A stretch of 64,000 nucleotides of DNA from Proteles cristata cristata (taxonomy: Eukaryota > Chordata > Mammalia > Carnivora > Hyaenidae): NCBI GenBank assembly GCA_017311185.1, contig JAESUZ010002878.1, positions 1 to 64,000 on the forward strand, written 5' to 3'. Position 1 is the stretch's first letter. The number at the start of each line of letters is the position of its first letter. The translations under genes were made by a program, and so were the position numbers. Positions 11,779 to 22,985 of this stretch are shown here, piece by piece. Below the pieces are notes generated by a model, which had not been told where the DNA came from, did not search any database, and worked only from the letters and a program-made list of their open reading frames with translations.

Positions 11779-13586
11779 CTCCTCAGGCAAGGGAAACAAA
11801 GAGGAAATATTTTCAAACATATTTTATGAGACCAGCATTATCCTGATAGCAAAACCAGACAGACACGACAGACACAGCAAAGAATATACAGGATGATACC
11901 CTTCATGAACATATATGCAAAATCCTTAACAAAATATTAGCAATCCAAATTCACCAATGTATCAAAAGGACCAGATATCATGATTAAGTGGGAATTATTT
12001 CAGATTTTTAAGGATGCCTAACATCCAAAAATCAATCAATGTGCTATACGCCATATTAACAAAACTAAGGATAAAATTCAGACAATCATCTTGATATATG
12101 CAGGAAAAGCATTTCATAAATTCAAGATTATTAAATAAAAATTTATGTTAAAAATTTCCACAAGCTGGGTACAGACAGAACATACCACAACCCAGTGAAG
12201 ACCATATATTACAACCCCCCCACTCACAGCTAACATCACTCTCAATAGTGAAAGCCAACAACTTTTCCTCTAGGATCAGAAGCAAGATAAAGATGCTCAC
12301 TCTCATTACCTCATTCAATATAGTCCTGGAGTCCTAGAAAAGCAATTATTCAAGAAACAGAAATACAAGACACGAAAATTGGAAAGAAAGAAGTAAAACT
12401 GTCTCTATGGGCAGATAACATATTATAAATTAGAAATCATAAAGGATCAGCTAAAAAAACAAAAAAAAAAACAAAAAGAAAAAACTATTAGACCTAATCA
12501 GCAAACTCAGTTAGATTGCTTGGTACAAAATCAATATACAAAATCATTTGTGCTTATACAAATGAACTATCAAAAAGAGAATTTTTAAAAAATCCCAATT
12601 GCAATAACATCAAAAATTAAAACAATACCTAGGATTAAATTTAACCAAGGAGTTATAAAATCTATACAATGAAAGCTATAGTACTGTGATGAAAGAAATT
12701 GAAGAAGACACAAATAAATGGTAAGATATTCCATGCTCATGACTCAGAGGAATTAATATTGTTGAAATACCCCAATTATTCAAAACAATCTTCATATTCA
12801 ATGTAATCCTTATCAAAATTCAAATGGAAATATTCACAGAAACACCACAATCCTAAAGTTTGCATAGACCCACAAAAACTCCTGAATAGACAAAGCAATT
12901 GTGAGAAAGAACAAAGCTTGTTGCATCACACTTAATTTCAAACTACATTATAAAGTTATAACAATCAAAACAGCCAAACAGTATGGAATTGGCAGAAAAA
13001 CAGACACGATGATCAATGGAACAGAACAGTGAGCCCAGAAATAAACCCATGCATATGTGGTCAATTAATTTTTGGCAAAAGGAGCCAAAATTATACAATG
13101 GGAAAAAGATAGTCACTCCAGTAAGGGTGTAGGTAAAATTGGAGAGCTATAGGCAGAAGAGAGTAAGTATAATCACTTTCTTACATCATACATAAAAATC
13201 AACTCAGAACAGATTAAAAACTTAAGACCTGAAACCAAAAAACTCCTAATAGAAATCACTGGGGGTAAGCTCCTTGCCATTAGTCTCAGCACGATTTTTT
13301 ATTTAACACTAAAACCAAAGTCAGCAAAGGCAAAATAGGCACATGAAAAGGGGTTCAACATCATTCATCATCAATGAAATGAAGAAAAACAAAAGAAAAC
13401 AACAACAACAACAAAAACCACATGCACAATAATAATTCACACCTGTTAGACTGGAAGTTGTCCAAAAGAGATAACAAGTGTCAGTGAGGATGTGAAGATA
13501 AGAGAGCTCTTGTACAATGTAAATGGATGCAGCTACTATGGAAAATACTAGGGAAGCTCTTTAAAAGTTAATAAACAGAACTAACA

Positions 13587-14340
13587 AAATGGTGATAATC
13601 AACAATTCAAGAAACAGCAGATGCTAGTGAAGATGTGGATGAAGAACCACCTTCTTTCACTGTTGGTGGGAATGCAAACTTGTCCAGCCACTCAGGAAAA
13701 CAGTATGGAAGTTCCTTAAAAGGTTAAAAATAGACTTAACCCTAAGATCAGCAAACTGGACTACAAGGTATTTACCCAAAGAATGCAAATATACCAATGC
13801 AGAAGGGATACACATAGCCTGACGTTTATAGTAGTATTATCTATAACAGCCAAATTATGCCATTACCCCAAGTGTTCACCAATTGATGAATGGATAAAGA
13901 AATTGTGATGTATGTGTATACATATATGTACAGACACACATACACACATATATATAACCTACAAAATAATGAAATCTTTCCATTGCAATGACATGGATAT
14001 TATGCTAAATGAAATAAGTGAGAGAAAGACAAACAATACAATTTCACTCATATGAGGAAAATTAATAAACATAACAAATGAGCAAAGGGAAAAAAAGAGA
14101 GAGGGAGGCAAACCAAGGAGGAAGATAGAGACAAATCAAGAAACAGACAACTATAGAACACAAACTGATGGTTACCAAAGGGAAGGTGGGAGGGGGGTGG
14201 GAAAAATAGGTGATACGGATTAAGGAATACACTTGTGATGAGCACCAGGTGTTCTATGGAAGTGTTTAATCATATACTGTACAACTGAAACTAATATTAC
14301 ACTGTACATTAACTGGAATTTAAATAAAAACCAACCAAAA
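13587..14340 (+). mobile_element. Younger carnivore LINE L1 3' end nested in an older L1
   Basis: About 750 bp of sense L1, 5'-truncated in the ORF2 C-terminus (CAAGAAACAGCAGATGCTAG, CACTGTTGGTGGGAATGCAA) and running through a carnivore-style 3' UTR (GTGATGAGCACCAGGTGTTC, AACTGGAATTTAAATAAAAA). AACTAACA at 13579-13586 and 14341-14348 is a plausible 8-bp TSD. The older L1 reads through once this block is removed. The A+C-rich end is the decayed poly-A tail. Confidence 0.85.
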
Positions 14341-14472
14341 AACTAACATATAATCCACAATTCCAACTCTGGATATTTGTCTGAAGGGAGCAAAGCATTA
14401 ATTCGTAAGATCTGCACAACCCATAATGTTGCAGCATTATTTACAATAGCCAAGACATTGAAACAACCTAAA

Positions 14473-14495
14473 TACACACACACACACACACACAC
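14473..14495. repeat. (AC)n microsatellite
   Basis: About 11 AC units within the older L1 3' region, likely polymorphic. Confidence 0.95.
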
Positions 14496-15070
14496 GCACC
14501 TGTATATATCCATATAGGGATATGTAGATACAAATATATATATAGATAATCAATAGAATGTAATTCATCCATAAAAAAGAAGGAAATCCTGCCACTTGCA
14601 ATAACATGGATGAAACTTGAGGTCACTATGCTAAGTGCAATCAAGCAGACAGATAAAGATAAATAATGAATTATCTCACTTACAGATGGACTTTAAACAA
14701 ACAGTCCCATCTGCCCCCCAAACAATTCCAACTCAAACTCAACAGAGACACAGCTGGGTGGCTGAGAAAATAGGGAGACATTGGTCAAAAAGTACAACCT
14801 TTCAGCCTGAGATGAATACGTTTTGAGAATTTAATGTAAAGCATGGTGAAATAGTTGCTAACACTTTAATTTTGTTAGGAGATTAGACAGAACTTTAACT
14901 GTCTCCCACAGAAAAAGACAAATATGTTAAGCAGTGGATGTACTAAATAACTATCAGGGTAGCATCCTTTCAAATCCTTTCACAATGCACATGTATATCA
15001 AATCACTGTGACATAAACTCTAAACATTTTACAATTTAACTGTCAATTATACCTCAGTAAAGTTGAAGTT

Positions 15071-16119
15071 GGAAGCAAAAATATAAGACACTCCCAAAAA
15101 TTAGATGGACAAAAAATGTAAGAACCTAAATATAATGCACATTTAAACTGTGTACCATAGAGTCAAAGTAGGATAGGCCAACTATCATACCACCAAGGGC
15201 TTGATAAAATAAGATAGTGGCTTATATATCTACACTAGGAATAAAGAGAGAGGACCATTTTTTACAAATTTTGAATAGAGAGCTTAGAATAACCAGGTTG
15301 CTTAGTATGACAATGAATGTCAGAGGCTAAAATCTTAGAATCAATGCCTAACTCTGGGTAATGTGATCACAGTGGTGACTGGCCATGTAGGTGACTGAAA
15401 CCTAATAAATTCACCAGAGTTTAGGATTCAAAAGAATTAGAAAAATTTACAAGAAAGATAAGTTATCAGTAAGAAATCAGAAGTTGCTGAAATATTTGGC
15501 AAAAATATATCTACATACAAAGAAACTTAACAAGGGCCTGAATCTATAGAAGACTTCCTGGGGGTAAGCAAATAATGATCATGAAAATACAATGTCATGC
15601 CCAAGTAGGTGACATGAACTTCTCTTGAAGTAATTTTAATGGTTCTGGGAGATCAATAATTTTCATATGAAAATGAGGTCATAGTAATGTGATAACCCAT
15701 ACCACCATTTCTGTGAGTTAGGAGAGTGAGCTATACATGACCCTGATTGAGAGCAAGAACAGGGAATCAATTCAATGACTGCAAATAATCAAGACCGTGA
15801 ACATTATGTTCACATGAGACTGTAGATTTTCCAGAGGAAAAAACAGAAGTAGAATAGATTCAACAAAGAATTTATTGACTGGCTTGGGAAACATAAGTTA
15901 CTCAAGTTTCAGATGCTGTCAAAAGATAGAAGGAGGGAAGTGTGCCATAAGAGATGTGGTTTCAGACATGAGAAAATGTAGATAAAATTAAGTTGGATTT
16001 TTCAGCATCCTTATAACAGGAGATTTCTCTACTCCTCCTGATTTGTGATACTTTCAGTACCCAAAATTATTTCGCATTTGATATACTATTTTGCCTTTAG
16101 GGATTCCCAATATAAGGAG
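15071..16119. other. Unassigned sequence
   Basis: Follows the L1 3' end. No recognised repeat or coding frame. Confidence 0.4.
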
Positions 16120-16280
16120 TTTAGTGTTTTAGCCACATTTTCTGGGTAAAGTAGCTGATGTCTACAGAGATAAGTACCACAATGAGCTCAAGGTGATACA
16201 GCAAGTAGCAGTCAGACTGAGGTACTGAACTTGCAACTGACTGTCCCAATCAGGACTTTATTTATTCTACACCAACCACA
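16120..16280 (+). repeat. Possible MIR SINE fragment
   Basis: AGCTCAAGGTGATACAGCAA, then AGTAGCAGTCAGACTGAGGT and TGAACTTGCAACTGACTGTC follow the order of the MIR core (…GGTCACACAGCTAG… GGGATTCGAACCC…). Divergence is high, so this is tentative. Confidence 0.5.
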
Positions 16281-16694
16281 CCTCCCAGGTATTATGTATT
16301 AATCTTTACCACAAATTGTGAAACATGTTTTCTGTCATGTTTCTTTGACTTAATTGGTAATAATCTATAAATATGCTTTACATAGGAGTTAACAGCTTAT
16401 TTGAATTAAATTTTATTATAAAAACTTAATTTTAAAATTGTTAACTTATAAAAGTTGCAATCACGGTAGTTGATAAGCTATTTTCCTCCTGAAAAAATAA
16501 AAGCTTACATATTAATTCTGGAGTAAAATGCAAACAGATAACCAAAAAGGGGGCAACAGATGTTTTCCTCTAGGAAAAATTGCAGCTGATCGTACATGCA
16601 GTCCCATGCAACAGACTGGGTCACACTTAGTGACAGCTAACAATACAAAAATAATCCTAAATCGTAAGACGTTTATCAAATGCCATGTATGCGA

Positions 16695-16870
16695 AGGGTT
16701 CCTGGGGGGCTGAGTCCTGACTTCAGCTCAGGTCATCATCTCAGTTTGTGAGTTTGAGCCCCACACTGGGCTCTGCTCTGACAGTGTAGAGTCTGCTTTA
16801 GATCCTCTGTTTCCTCTCTCTCTCCCCTCCCTAGCTCTCTCTCTCTCAAAAATAAACATTCAAAATTTTT
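16695..16870 (+). repeat. CAN-SINE, diverged, short head
   Basis: Plus-strand copy: GGGTTCCTGGGGGGCTGAG, then CAGCTCAGGTCATCATCTCA, GAGTTTGAGCCCCACACTGG and CTCTCTCAAAAATAAACATT. About ten bases of the head between the A box and GACTTCAG are missing. No TSD noted. Confidence 0.92.
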
Positions 16871-18486
16871 TCATTCCAGGTGCAGTAAATATCACAAAAA
16901 AAGGGAAAAAAAAACCCACCACTTTGTATTGAGGTGAGTGTTTCACAAATATTATTCTACTCTTAACACCATTTTTATCCTGTGGCATCTAGGGCTTACA
17001 CAGGAACAGGGAAGAGTCATCACAGAGATGAGTGTGCAGTTTGGTGATCATGTATAACCAGAGATAAAGTATTGCAGAATCAAAATGCATTTGCTATTAA
17101 TAAATACATTTGATACTTTTGGCTGATTATTGGAACGTGAATCACAAATGGCACCAAAGTGAGAAAAACTAGAAATCTTACAAGCTATTTGAACAAAAAT
17201 ATCTTAATTTATTACTGCAATCTTAGAAGAAATGGTATTATATTTGCTTTAAAACAGTATGAAAAAATATGGTTTTGCAAGTCATTTAGTTTGTGATATA
17301 ATGAACCAAATGGCTTGCTGAAAATCTGGATGAATTCCAGTTCAACAGCCACTATTCAAATTGACAGTGACAGCTCATTCTGAGGAAAAAATGTTATTTT
17401 CAAATGATTGATATGAACTCAAAGGGGTGTGAAGAACTATAGTGTACTTTGTGCATAGGCGTTGTGACAGGTTGGCACATCTTTAATTCTGATTTAAAAC
17501 AAGCCAGGGCACTGCAGTTTCCAATGTCATTAAGCTTATATACAACATGAAATTATTTGATTCAATGGAATATTCCAAAAAGCAAAATGTGCCAAAATTT
17601 CAAAACTAGGAGTCTGATTTCTGTATTGCATTGGCACATTATCTACTAAAACTAATTCCAGTATTTTCTTCCTTTAATAAAAGGGAAAACATTCATACAT
17701 ATTAAATTGAATTGTAACTTAGTAAATGTTGTTTTCTAATTGTGAGGTTCAGAAGTCTATCAGCGGAAAGGAAATAAAGAATCCCTGCCATAAAAGTATA
17801 ACATTAAACTTGACATCAAAATGATGGAGTCATACTCTATTGGATGACAAATGGGGCTAAATGTAGATTAATGGCAAAATTCTTCTACTCTGCCCATTTA
17901 AATTTTATTGATTTGGCATGTCTGCATTTTAATTTCTTAATTGTAATCCCACAAAGACCAATCAGTATTTTTCCAACACAAAAACATTCAAAGGAGACTA
18001 TAAATTTTTGAGAGTAAACTTAAAAAATTGCAAATTTTCAGTCTCCATTGTCACAAAGTGGCCCTTACGAAACTATTTTAGGAGTGACCATTCTAGTAAT
18101 TATAACTTTTGAAAAAGCTTAAGGTGGTTGTCTATTTAGTGAGATATTTTATGTTGTCATTTTATTCAAAAGCATTGTAGTCTCCTTTTTCCGAATTTAT
18201 GTAAGTTAATTGTCATAGATCACTATATGCAATATTACCCACTCCACCCACCACAAAAGGATGAAGACCACAGATCAAGGAAGTAGTTATATTCATACTT
18301 TCAGGTATGAGTTATTTTTCAATGAAAATGACAAGAATCATAATCAAACATATTCAAAATCTAACTGGGAAGGTCAAGCTCTAAATAACTTTAGGTAGGA
18401 CTTGAGAAAGGATGCAAATATTTCCTAAAGGAAAATAAAAACTTCATAAATATTTCATTGGCCTTTTGCCTATATATGCCTATATA
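16871..18486. other. Repeat-poor unassigned sequence
   Basis: About 1.6 kb with no recognised transposable element. AT-rich. No exon-like frame seen. Confidence 0.4.
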
Positions 18487-18503
18487 TAGATTCCATTCCC
18501 TTT

Positions 18504-18743
18504 GTAAAATTTTAATATTTATTTATTTTTGAGACAAAGAGAGATAGAAAGCATGTACAAGCGGGGGAGAGTGAGAGAGACAGAGAAAGAGAGAGAGGAA
18601 GGGATGGAGGGAGAGAGAATCTTAAGCAGATTTCAAAACCAGTGCAGAGCCCAGTGCAGGGCTTGATCCCATGACCATGAGATCATGACCTAAGCCAACA
18701 TCAAGAGCTGGACAGTCAACTGACTGAGTCACCCAGGTGTCCC
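18504..18743 (-). repeat. Older CAN-SINE with expanded GA-rich body
   Basis: Minus-strand SINE of the older body type (AACATCAAGAGCTGGACAGT before the head). TSD 15/17: TAGATTCCATTcCCTTt at 18487-18503 and TAGATTCCATTtCCTTg at 18744-18760. The GA-rich segment (about 18555-18620) is longer than in other copies. Confidence 0.94.
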
Positions 18744-18760
18744 TAGATTCCATTTCCTTG

Positions 18761-20620
18761 AAAGAGGTCTCTACAGACTGGCACAAATTATCACTACCAG
18801 CGCTAAGCTTTACTGTAAGTAATATTTTTTAAATGCCATCTTTCTCTGTGTCCCTTTTAACCCATTAAAATGAATCTGACTGTCTCAGTTTTGATCAAAT
18901 GCTGTTTTCTCAACGAAAAATCATGCCCACGGGGGTGGTACACATTGGCCTGTCTCTGAATTCTACCATGGTGTTTCTTACAGTGAAGGTTTCATTTGCA
19001 GACCACATCAATGCACAGGAGGAGTGATTCCCAAAAGAAATGAAAAGTTCTGTTATCAAAAGATAGGAAAGGAGTTACACATGCTTTGAAAGAAACAACA
19101 TGAGAGCTAAATGATCTTCCTGATTAGCCTCTGTAATACTATTTGCTCCTTCAATGTCTGAAATTCCCATTTTTAAAATCTCTCACTTGCACTATTGCAG
19201 ATCATCATCTCCACAGAACACTGTAAAATGTTTACACTGTGCAGGGAGAAAGAAAAGTTCTTGTACTGAAGAAGAGACTTTCACCAAAAGTAAAATAATA
19301 TTCATTTATTAATATACCAGCACAGATGGATACAATCTTACTTTACTCTTGATATATACAATACCACTCTTATATGTCAAAGCTCAGAAGTGTTTTGTTT
19401 AACCGGATGTATGGGAATTTAGGACTTTGAAGGAATAGCTCCAATGGATCCCTTCATCAAGATACATCATAAATCACTAAAATTTAAATGCAATTTCAAA
19501 TGGACTGCATATATGAAGATAAATGTCTGGAACTTTAAATGTAGTTTAAAGCCAAATGAAGTAAAATATGTAAGTTCAACACTTTTATTTTTCAGCTCTG
19601 CACATTATCCTATATCATTTTTGTACTGTTTATATTGCTTGAAGTCATCCATTTAAAAATATACATAAACCAATCACATGTTCTACCAAGGCAACTGATT
19701 CATCCATTCTTCCACATGAAGACACATAAAACAGATTTCTTCATTACGGTATTATTTTAATTAAGACAAACAGCAACGTGAGTTTATGCTTCAAAAATGC
19801 ACATACATATTTACTACCTTAATCCAATAATCCCGGCTTCTTATTTTAATGTTCATGAAAAGAAATCTGAATCAATATAATCTGAAATTTTAGGTACATA
19901 AGGGGAAAAAAGGCAAGGAATATGGCAAGGAGAAAAAAACCAGCAAAGCTTGTAAATGCTGAGCTAGAAATAGAAATATTCAACTTGAACTTTAAAAAGC
20001 AAACTTGATAGATTGTGAGTTATATTTGCTTTTGGAAGGCTTAAGCTGTGTATCTAGCACAAATGCACCAGACAAGTCAAAATTCCACTGACCTTGGCAA
20101 TGTCTGAAAGAAAATGTATTCATGGAGATCAGCTGTGCTGAAATTAATCTCTGGTGTTGATAAAATAAAAGTGATGGTTCTTTCTCAAAAAGAAAAAAAG
20201 ACATATTTTGTCTTCTATGTTACCTACGATGCTTGGGGCAGACAAACTAGTCACTGTGGCGCTGTGGTCTTTAAAAAAAAAAAATCTCATTTACTATTTG
20301 TCACAGTAAGTCAATCACAGAGTATCTGTGTGCTGAGGCAGCTGCAATCTCTGTTCCAGTTAAGCTCTTTTTCAGCGACTACAAAGGGCACCTTTGAGCA
20401 TGTAAGTAACCCTTTACACTGCATTTTGGGAAAAATTTTAGTTCATTCTTTGAAGTGTATGTGATACAGAAACTTCAATTTTTACCTTACCTGAGACTGC
20501 TCTATATATTTATTAGCAGATTCTTTAATGTTGCTTTAAAATTTCAGAGTAGGAGCCTCAGAAGAGCGGGGGAAAAAAGCAAAGCAAAGCAAAACAAAAC
20601 AAAATGACTTCTAGTCTGTT
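18761..20620. other. Unassigned sequence
   Basis: No clear transposable element over about 1.9 kb. An open frame of 116 codons at 20114-20464 runs through an A-rich stretch and shows no domain. Region otherwise undistinguished. Confidence 0.35.
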
Positions 20621-20624
20621 TTTT

Positions 20625-20798
20625 AAAATATACTTTTCATTTTAGGAAAACTGAAGTTTGAGGAAAAAAGTTGTGAACATACTACAGAGAATTCCCATAT
20701 ACCCTACACAGAAATTTTTCCATTATTGGCATCTTGTATCAACATGGTCTATTTGTTACAAGTAATGAACTGATATTTTACATTACTGTTGACTAAAA
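20625..20798 (-). mobile_element. L1ME-type 3' end fragment, antisense
   Basis: ATACTTTTCATTTTAGGAAA followed by CAGAGAATTCCCATATACCC and TTTTTCCATTATTGGCATCT parallels the antisense L1ME 3' end at 3785-4000. It is cut at its right edge by a partial SINE. Confidence 0.6.
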
Positions 20799-20800
20799 TA

Positions 20801-20892
20801 CAGAGTCCAACATGGGGCATGAATCCATGAGTCACAAGCTCATCACCTGAGCCAAAGTCAGATGCTTAACTGACTAAGCCACCCAGGCACCC
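20801..20892 (-). repeat. CAN-SINE head half only (3' body and tail missing)
   Basis: The right edge keeps a full tRNA-like head (complement of GGGTGCCTGGGTGGCTTAG), but the copy stops at about 20801 in CAGAGTCCAACATGGGGC. The CT-rich body and A-tail are absent. Retroposition normally loses the 5' end, so loss of the 3' half implies a later deletion. Confidence 0.9.
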
Positions 20893-21139
20893 TTGCATAA
20901 GATCTTATTGACCATGACCAATTCTTAGACATTTCTCTTTTTTTTTTTTTTAATTCTCATAATTTTTAGAAGTGCTGGCTCAAGTGTTTTGTAGAAGGTC
21001 TTACTATTGGAATTTTACTAATATTTTTCTTATAATTATACAGGGCCATGCGTTTTTGGGAAGAAGACAACAGAGTTAGAGATACATGAAAATACAGTCC
21101 TTTTCTTAAATAAGAAAAGGAATCTGAAACCATAATTGT
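20893..21139. other. Unassigned sequence
   Basis: Contains a short T-run (about 20938-20952). No element recognised. Confidence 0.35.
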
Positions 21140-21475
21140 TATAGTGTTATTGGTGAAAATGAAAGAGACAGACAATATAATTGATGAGAATATGAAGTAA
21201 CTAGGCCACACAGACATTGTTGTTAAAAATGTAAACCAAATGGGTCCAACCAATTTGAAAATTATTTGGCATATTCTATTGAAGTTGAAAGTTGTAATAC
21301 AACTCCCATATAAGTACTCAATGAAAATGTATATGCATTTTCTCCCAAGGACATGTAAAAGATACTATGTAAGAACACAATTCACAGTTCTTTGAACTTG
21401 AAACAATCCAAATGTTTTCTAAAGAAAAATGGAAAGTTAAATTGTGGCATAATTACACAAATAAATGTATGCTTT

Positions 21476-21783
21476 GTACTGTGCTATCCAACATGGTAAA
21501 CACTAGGTGAATGGGACAGGTTAAATTCAACTTATCCAAAATTAAAGAAAGTTAAATATTTAGTTTTTCAGTTACACTACCTATATTTTAAGTGCTCAAT
21601 AACTACATGTGGATCATGGCTACTATAAAGCACAGGTATTATTTTATATATCTATAAAGCAAAGCATATACATATATATATACACACACACACACATATA
21701 AATATATATGTACACACTGTAGTAACTAATGAATAGAACTACAGAAAGTTCTACTGGACATTCTATTGGATATTCCTCTGAAC
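21476..21783 (-). mobile_element. MER5A-like hAT DNA transposon
   Basis: Begins ACTGTGCTATCCAACATGGT, has AAGTGCTCAATAACTACATG internally, and ends with ACAGAAAGTTCTACTGGACA and TTCTATTGGATA. This is the complement of the MER5A body, with CCAA/TTGG-type inverted ends. A TATA/ACAC simple tract has grown inside it. Non-coding. Confidence 0.75.
21663..21715. repeat. TATA/ACAC simple repeat
   Basis: TATACATATATATATACACA followed by CACACACACATATAAATATA lies inside the MER5A-like element and probably arose after its insertion. Confidence 0.9.
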
Positions 21784-22110
21784 ACTAAGCATGAATTATT
21801 TGAAACTATATATAAAATAATCTGGATGAATGTCAATATCACAATATTGAATAAAAGAAGTGGAAAACAAAAGACTAAGTGCTTTAGGATTTCATTTACA
21901 TAAAGTCCAAATTTTATCTGTGGTCCTACAAGTCAGAATAGTGGTTATCCTTGGAGAACTGAGTGGCTGAGACAAAGCAAGTTTCTGTGATTCCATTTGT
22001 TTTGTCTAAGTACTAGTGACATGGATATGTTCACTTGGTGAAAATTCATTCAAAAGTACACTTTAATTTGTATACTTCTCTGTATGGTTTATGATACTCC
22101 AATATAATCT

Positions 22111-22711
22111 TTACAAACAGAAAGAAAAATGTGTCACATGATCAAGGATTACTATTTTCAGAACCAAAGTAGTAGGATATGAAAGTATTTCATTATGGAA
22201 AACAAACAGAGAAACAATAACAGCAATAAATACTGAGGACTGAGTAAGTGATTCACAATAATTGCTCAATAATCCACAATCCACCACAGAAAAAATAGTA
22301 CACATTTTATTTTAACTAAGTAAAACTGCCAGTGCCTTTCATATTGTATCATCCACATTCACATCACTGTTTTCATGAGTTACTCTGCTGTGGTCTTCAA
22401 ATATAGTATCATCTATTTATTAGATTTGGACATTCTTTCTACTTTTCAGAGGTTTTCTTTTTTCAGTCTTTATTCCTTCCCCCTTATGAGGAAAATATTC
22501 AGATCATGAAAACCTTTCTTTAATAATGTCATAAATACTGACTTAAATTCTATGTGTTCCAAATATTCATCTTTGATTATAAGGTCCCACACTGGGACTC
22601 AGTGAAAGTAGTTGGTAAATATTACTAAATACATCACCATTATGGTCTTATGACATGACAATTTTTATTATATTTGTTTGTGTTTAAACTATCTTTGGTC
22701 CTGACTCTATA
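22111..22711. other. Unassigned AT-rich sequence
   Basis: No recognised element or gene. Confidence 0.4.
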
Positions 22712-22725
22712 ACTTCAAGATTTTA

Positions 22726-22971
22726 TTTTATTTTATTTTATTTATTATTTTTTTAAAATTTTTTTTAATGTTTTATTTATTTCTAGGAGAGAGAAAGACA
22801 GCGTGAGCAGGGGAGGGTCAGAGAGAGAGGGAGACACAGAATCTGAAGCAGGCTCCAGGCTCTGAGCTGGTAGTCAGCACAGAGCCCGACGCGGGGCTCG
22901 AACCCACGAACCGCGAGATCATGACCCAAGCGAAAGTCGGACGCTTAACCGACTAAGCCACCCAGGCGCCT
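22726..22971 (-). repeat. CAN-SINE, mosaic of younger and older subfamily markers
   Basis: Minus-strand copy with a long A-rich tail (complement of TTTTATTTTA units at 22721-22760). TSD 13/14: ACTtCAAGATTTTA at 22712-22725 and ACTaCAAGATTTTA at 22972-22985. The tail junction (TTTCTAGGAGAG) and head follow the younger subfamily, but the segment GACACAGAATCTGAAGCAGG is of the common older type. The B box is intact. Confidence 0.96.
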
Positions 22972-22985
22972 ACTACAAGATTTTA

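Larger units (their letters stand above)
9815..11797 (-). mobile_element. 5'-inverted (twin-primed) LINE L1 insertion
   Basis: From left: a T-rich run (9815-9830) as complemented poly-A, then antisense L1 3' UTR and ORF2 C-terminus to about 10616, including TTTATCCATTCATCCATCCA and the complement of a GCAAAGGAATTGAATAGACA motif. At about 10617 polarity flips, and sense ORF2 follows: RT-domain sequence, TTAACCAAGGAGGTGAAAGA, TTCCATGTTCATGGATTGGA and CTCCTCAGGCAAGGGAAAC. Because the outer end of the inverted block lies in ORF2 just upstream of where the left block begins, this is the geometry produced by twin priming. A SINE later split the inverted part. Frames are broken. No TSD found. Confidence 0.75.
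11798..15070 (+). mobile_element. Older LINE L1, sense, with a nested younger L1
   Basis: Sense ORF2 sequence begins near the RT region (ATTTTATGAGACCAGCATTA, CCTTAACAAAATATTAGCAA), continues through TAAATTTAACCAAGGAGTTA and TGGAATTGGCAGAAAAACAG, breaks at 13586, resumes at about 14341 with CAATTCCAACTCTGGATATT and AGCATTATTTACAATAGCCA, and ends with a 3' UTR reading TCAATTATACCTCAGTAAAG. Many stops and frameshifts make it non-coding. It begins in an earlier ORF2 region than the point reached by the element just before it, so the two are separate insertions. Confidence 0.85.
21140..22110 (+). mobile_element. LINE L1ME-type 3' end, sense, split by MER5A
   Basis: Left block: GATGAGAATATGAAGTAACT, then ATTTGGCATATTCTATTGAA and TGAAACAATCCAAATGTTTT. 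Right block: GTGGTTATCCTTGGAGAACT, GGATATGTTCACTTGGTGAA, AAATTCATTCAAAAGTACAC and TTCTCTGTATGGTTTATG, the usual L1ME 3' UTR order. Interrupted by a MER5A-like element. Confidence 0.8.

Noticed and set aside
14471..14500. Regularly spaced short repeats, considered as an array
   Set aside because: Simple (AC)n microsatellite. No repeat-spacer pattern of CRISPR type anywhere, and the DNA is mammalian.
9815..15070. A full-length, potentially active L1
   Set aside because: Pieces lie in mixed orientation and order with many stops and frameshifts. No intact ORF1 or ORF2 exists here.
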